NCBI GenBank assembly: GCA_021769025.1
Contig: JAETTS010000084.1
Span: 1 to 8,888 of the forward strand
Origin: Enterocloster bolteae
GTDB lineage: Bacteria; Bacillota_A; Clostridia; Lachnospirales; Lachnospiraceae
Direction: 5' to 3'
DNA: 8,888 nt
Shown: positions 6,665-8,888 of the stretch, piece after piece
Layout: every line of letters begins with the position of its first letter
Position numbering within the stretch: position 1 is the stretch's first letter
Position numbers and translations under genes: made by a program
The notes under the pieces: generated by a model
Seen by the model: the letters and a program-made list of their open reading frames with translations, nothing else
What the model was told of the DNA's origin: nothing
Databases searched by the model: none

Positions 6665-6671
6665 CATGCTT

Positions 6672-8468
6672 ATGAAACAATTTGCCGGGAGGCTGCACCA
6701 TATATTCGCCAGTATTCGACTCAAGACCAAGTTCAGGCTTCTCTTTCTCCTTGGAATCTTGACCGTCGGACTTACTTACGTTTTTTTAACTGCCTATCTC
6801 GTTCACAATTATAATCAGCTGCTCTATGTAAAATCGGCGGACTCCCTTGGGGTGGTCATCGACTCCATTTCCTCGGATCTGCAGACAGTCTCCGATCTGT
6901 CCACTATGATTGCCGCCAACCAGAATGTACAGGAAAATCTGACTATCTTAAACTCCCAGTCAGAGCCCCTGAAGAAAAAGGCAGCCATCGCGGAACTTAA
7001 CCGGCTCTTTATATATTACAACAGCCTGAATCCCTACATCATATGCATCCACCTGGACTATGGCGAAAATTCCATTATATCGGGACGACGGACAATCACA
7101 GAAGGCCCTGTTCTAAAGGAGATGTTAAAACAAACAGCCGTTGAGGCTGACGGGCGATCTGTTTTTCTTGATACAGACATGTCCAATGCCCGCCTTGCCT
7201 GTACAAAATTAGTGAAGAAGACAGCTAATTTTGACTTGCGAACCTTAGGGATCCTGACTATTTATCTGGATCTTCCCTCTGTTTTAGACTCCGGTAAAAA
7301 GGCCCTTTCCACAGAGATTAACACGGATCTCTGTCTGTATCTGAATCAGAAGCTTTTGTACCCGGAGCATTTGCCGTCTTCCCTGGCCACTCTTGACATC
7401 GCCGGACATAGCCCCCATTTCTGGATCGAGACAGCCGGCAAGGCAAAGTATTTTATTGTTCAGAAGGAAATGGATTCCTTTCCCTTCACCTGCTTCATGT
7501 CTACGGATTACAATCATATTTTCAATGCCTTGATACGAACCAATATGATTTTTGGCATTGTCCTGTTTCTTGTGATGCTTCTCGTCATACTGGCCTCGGA
7601 TCTGTTGATTCATAACCTGTTAAAGCATATTTCCTTGCTGCTAAAAAAAATTAATCACTACAAAGGAACTACCATGGAGCCTATGGATATCTGTTATGAT
7701 TACAGTAAGCGCAAGGACGAACTTGGAATCCTTCATAACGAGTTCGATGACATGATCCTTAAAATCAACGGGCTGATTGAAGACAACTATATCAAACAGC
7801 TGCTTATCAAGGATTCCCAACTAAAATCTCTGGAGCAGCAAATCAACCCTCATTTTCTTTATAACACCCTGAATCTCATTGGCTGGGAGGCCCAGGCCCT
7901 GGAGGCACCTAATATTCCAACCATTGTCGACTCCTTAAGCTGCCTTTTAAGAAATATTTTAAGTGAAAAATCAGTGGAGATCCCCCTTAAGAAGGAATTG
8001 GATCTTGTGGATCATTATCTTACAATTCAAAAAATCCGTTTCTCAGACCGACTTATTTATGAACGAAGCGTTCCTTCCTCTTTACTGTCGGTTCTGGTTC
8101 CCAAGATGTCGGTTCAGCCACTGGTGGAAAATGCTATCAAGCATGCTCTGGAGCCTAATCCAGGGACATGTACCATCACTGTGTCTGGTTATGCAAACCA
8201 AAACACAGCCTTCCTTTCGGTGACCAATACTGGTTCCTTTATGGATTCTGATATTTTGGATAAACTAAGATCGGGTTCCCATTCTCCTCTGGGCTTTGGC
8301 ATCGGGCTGACCAACATCGATTCCCGCATACGAATTCTGTATGGAGATGAGTTTGGATTGCGCTTTTGGCAAGATGAGAATGTTACCACCGTCACCATAA
8401 CGCTGCCGCTTTCTGATTCGCCCTTATGTCCAGGAGAACATGTACAACAGGAGGATACGTATGCTTAG
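6672..8468 (+). CDS. Sensor histidine kinase, YesM type
   Basis: This 598-residue membrane kinase has a short basic N-terminus, a first membrane helix at about 22-44, and an extracellular sensor domain of about 245 residues. A second helix follows at about 292-315, then a HAMP-like linker. The His_kinase family motif is QQINPHFLYNTLN with the phosphorylated histidine at 394. The ATPase domain shows the N box LVENAIKH (N487) and the G box GFGIGLTN (541-548). This order is the YesM/LytS-like group, which usually senses extracellular sugars or the binding protein and phosphorylates a YesN-type regulator. The start at 6672 is chosen over 6666 by ribosome binding site spacing. The gene lies divergent to the sugar importer and overlaps the regulator gene by 8 bases. 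The signal itself cannot be read from the sensor domain. Confidence 0.95.
   Translation: MKQFAGRLHHIFASIRLKTKFRLLFLLGILTVGLTYVFLTAYLVHNYNQLLYVKSADSLGVVIDSISSDLQTVSDLSTMIAANQNVQENLTILNSQSEPLKKKAAIAELNRLFIYYNSLNPYIICIHLDYGENSIISGRRTITEGPVLKEMLKQTAVEADGRSVFLDTDMSNARLACTKLVKKTANFDLRTLGILTIYLDLPSVLDSGKKALSTEINTDLCLYLNQKLLYPEHLPSSLATLDIAGHSPHFWIETAGKAKYFIVQKEMDSFPFTCFMSTDYNHIFNALIRTNMIFGIVLFLVMLLVILASDLLIHNLLKHISLLLKKINHYKGTTMEPMDICYDYSKRKDELGILHNEFDDMILKINGLIEDNYIKQLLIKDSQLKSLEQQINPHFLYNTLNLIGWEAQALEAPNIPTIVDSLSCLLRNILSEKSVEIPLKKELDLVDHYLTIQKIRFSDRLIYERSVPSSLLSVLVPKMSVQPLVENAIKHALEPNPGTCTITVSGYANQNTAFLSVTNTGSFMDSDILDKLRSGSHSPLGFGIGLTNIDSRIRILYGDEFGLRFWQDENVTTVTITLPLSDSPLCPGEHVQQEDTYA
8449..8454 (+). 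promoter_or_regulatory. Ribosome binding site of the response regulator, inside the kinase gene
   Basis: AGGAGG lies 6 bases before the ATG at 8461, within the last codons of the kinase gene. Kinase and regulator are likely translated in a coupled way. Confidence 0.8.
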
Positions 8469-8888
8469 AATGATCATTGCAGACGATGAACCGCTGGTTC
8501 GCGAAACCATTTCTAAAATCATTGACTGGAACCAGTTTGGAATCGAGTTAATCGGCAGCTGCCGGGACGGAATTGAAACCTACAATATGATTCTAGATGA
8601 ATATCCGGATCTGGTACTGTTAGACATCAATATGCCGGGAATCAATGGCCTTGATTTGATCCGCCAAATCCATTCCATTGATCATACCGTCTCCTTCATC
8701 ATCATATCCGGCTATGACAGCTTCGAGTACGCAAAATGCGCCATGAAGTACGGAGTACAGCAGTATCTTTTAAAGCCCTGTAATCGCCGTCAGATCATGG
8801 AAGCCATACAGTCAGTCAAAAACAGCCGTCAGGATCAGGAACGGTTGGTCTCTCTTCAGACAGAGAATCTCTACTTGAAACGCCGTTT
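8461..8888 (+). CDS. Response regulator, YesN type, N-terminal receiver part (cut by window edge)
   Basis: The first 142 codons are present and the gene runs off the right edge. They encode a complete receiver domain: acidic pair D8-D9, phosphoacceptor D55 in LVLLDINMPGINGLDLI, switch residue S83 in IIISGYDSFEYAK, and K105 in YLLKPCN. The SGYDSFEYAKCAMKYGV stretch is characteristic of YesN regulators, which carry an AraC-type helix-turn-helix domain at the C-terminus. That domain would be beyond the window, so it is expected rather than seen. The ATG lies inside the last codons of the kinase gene. The likely target is the divergent sugar importer operon at 3269-6423. Confidence 0.93.
   Translation, partial: MLRMIIADDEPLVRETISKIIDWNQFGIELIGSCRDGIETYNMILDEYPDLVLLDINMPGINGLDLIRQIHSIDHTVSFIIISGYDSFEYAKCAMKYGVQQYLLKPCNRRQIMEAIQSVKNSRQDQERLVSLQTENLYLKRR

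Noticed and set aside
6424..6671. Small coding regions in the divergent control region (plus-strand frames at 6205-6557 and 6629-6814)
   Set aside because: They run antisense into the binding protein gene or overlap the kinase start in another frame, and none has a ribosome binding site or recognisable product.
7284..7613. 109-codon open frame on the minus strand inside the kinase gene
   Set aside because: It is antisense to the sensor and second membrane helix region of a clear histidine kinase, with no recognisable domain.

Overview
The window looks like chromosomal DNA of an anaerobic Gram-positive Bacillota, most likely a Lachnospiraceae-type Clostridia. The support is moderate GC content, strong AGGAGG-like ribosome binding sites, sigma-A-type promoters, TTG and GTG starts, and protein sequences that read like that group. 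The family placement is inference from sequence feel, not from a search.

Left part (1-798, minus strand): branched-chain amino acid synthesis. ilvN (acetolactate synthase regulatory subunit) is read leftward from a clear promoter at 837-865. It is followed by the first 55 codons of ilvC (ketol-acid reductoisomerase), which runs off the left edge. No ilvB is next to ilvN on the side visible here.

Middle left (1021-3294, plus strand): a two-gene unit divergent from ilvN. The first gene is a GltD/PreT-type NAD(P)H-FAD-iron-sulfur oxidoreductase of 411 residues. The second is an integral membrane acyltransferase-3 protein that starts with TTG six bases after the first gene's stop, with its ribosome binding site inside the end of the upstream gene. 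The two are very likely co-transcribed, but their combined function is not evident.

Middle right (3269-6423, minus strand): a carbohydrate ABC importer operon in the order solute-binding lipoprotein, MalF-type permease, MalG-type permease. No ATPase gene is present, which is usual for Bacillota that use one shared MsmX-type ATPase. The last permease gene overlaps the end of the acyltransferase gene tail-to-tail by 26 bases.

Right (6672-8888, plus strand): a YesM-type sensor histidine kinase and the start of a YesN-type response regulator, overlapping by 8 bases and divergent from the transporter. This is the familiar arrangement of a two-component system controlling a neighbouring sugar importer. 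The 248-base divergent region between them (6424-6671) holds a good promoter for the kinase gene, a 16-bp perfect palindrome, two pairs of CAGAAAA inverted half-sites and a 9-bp direct repeat spaced 22 bp. It is the most interesting non-coding part of the window and a good candidate for the regulator's target. I did not find a clearly new system: the genes belong to known families, and the unusual points are in the control region, gene ends and gene pairing.
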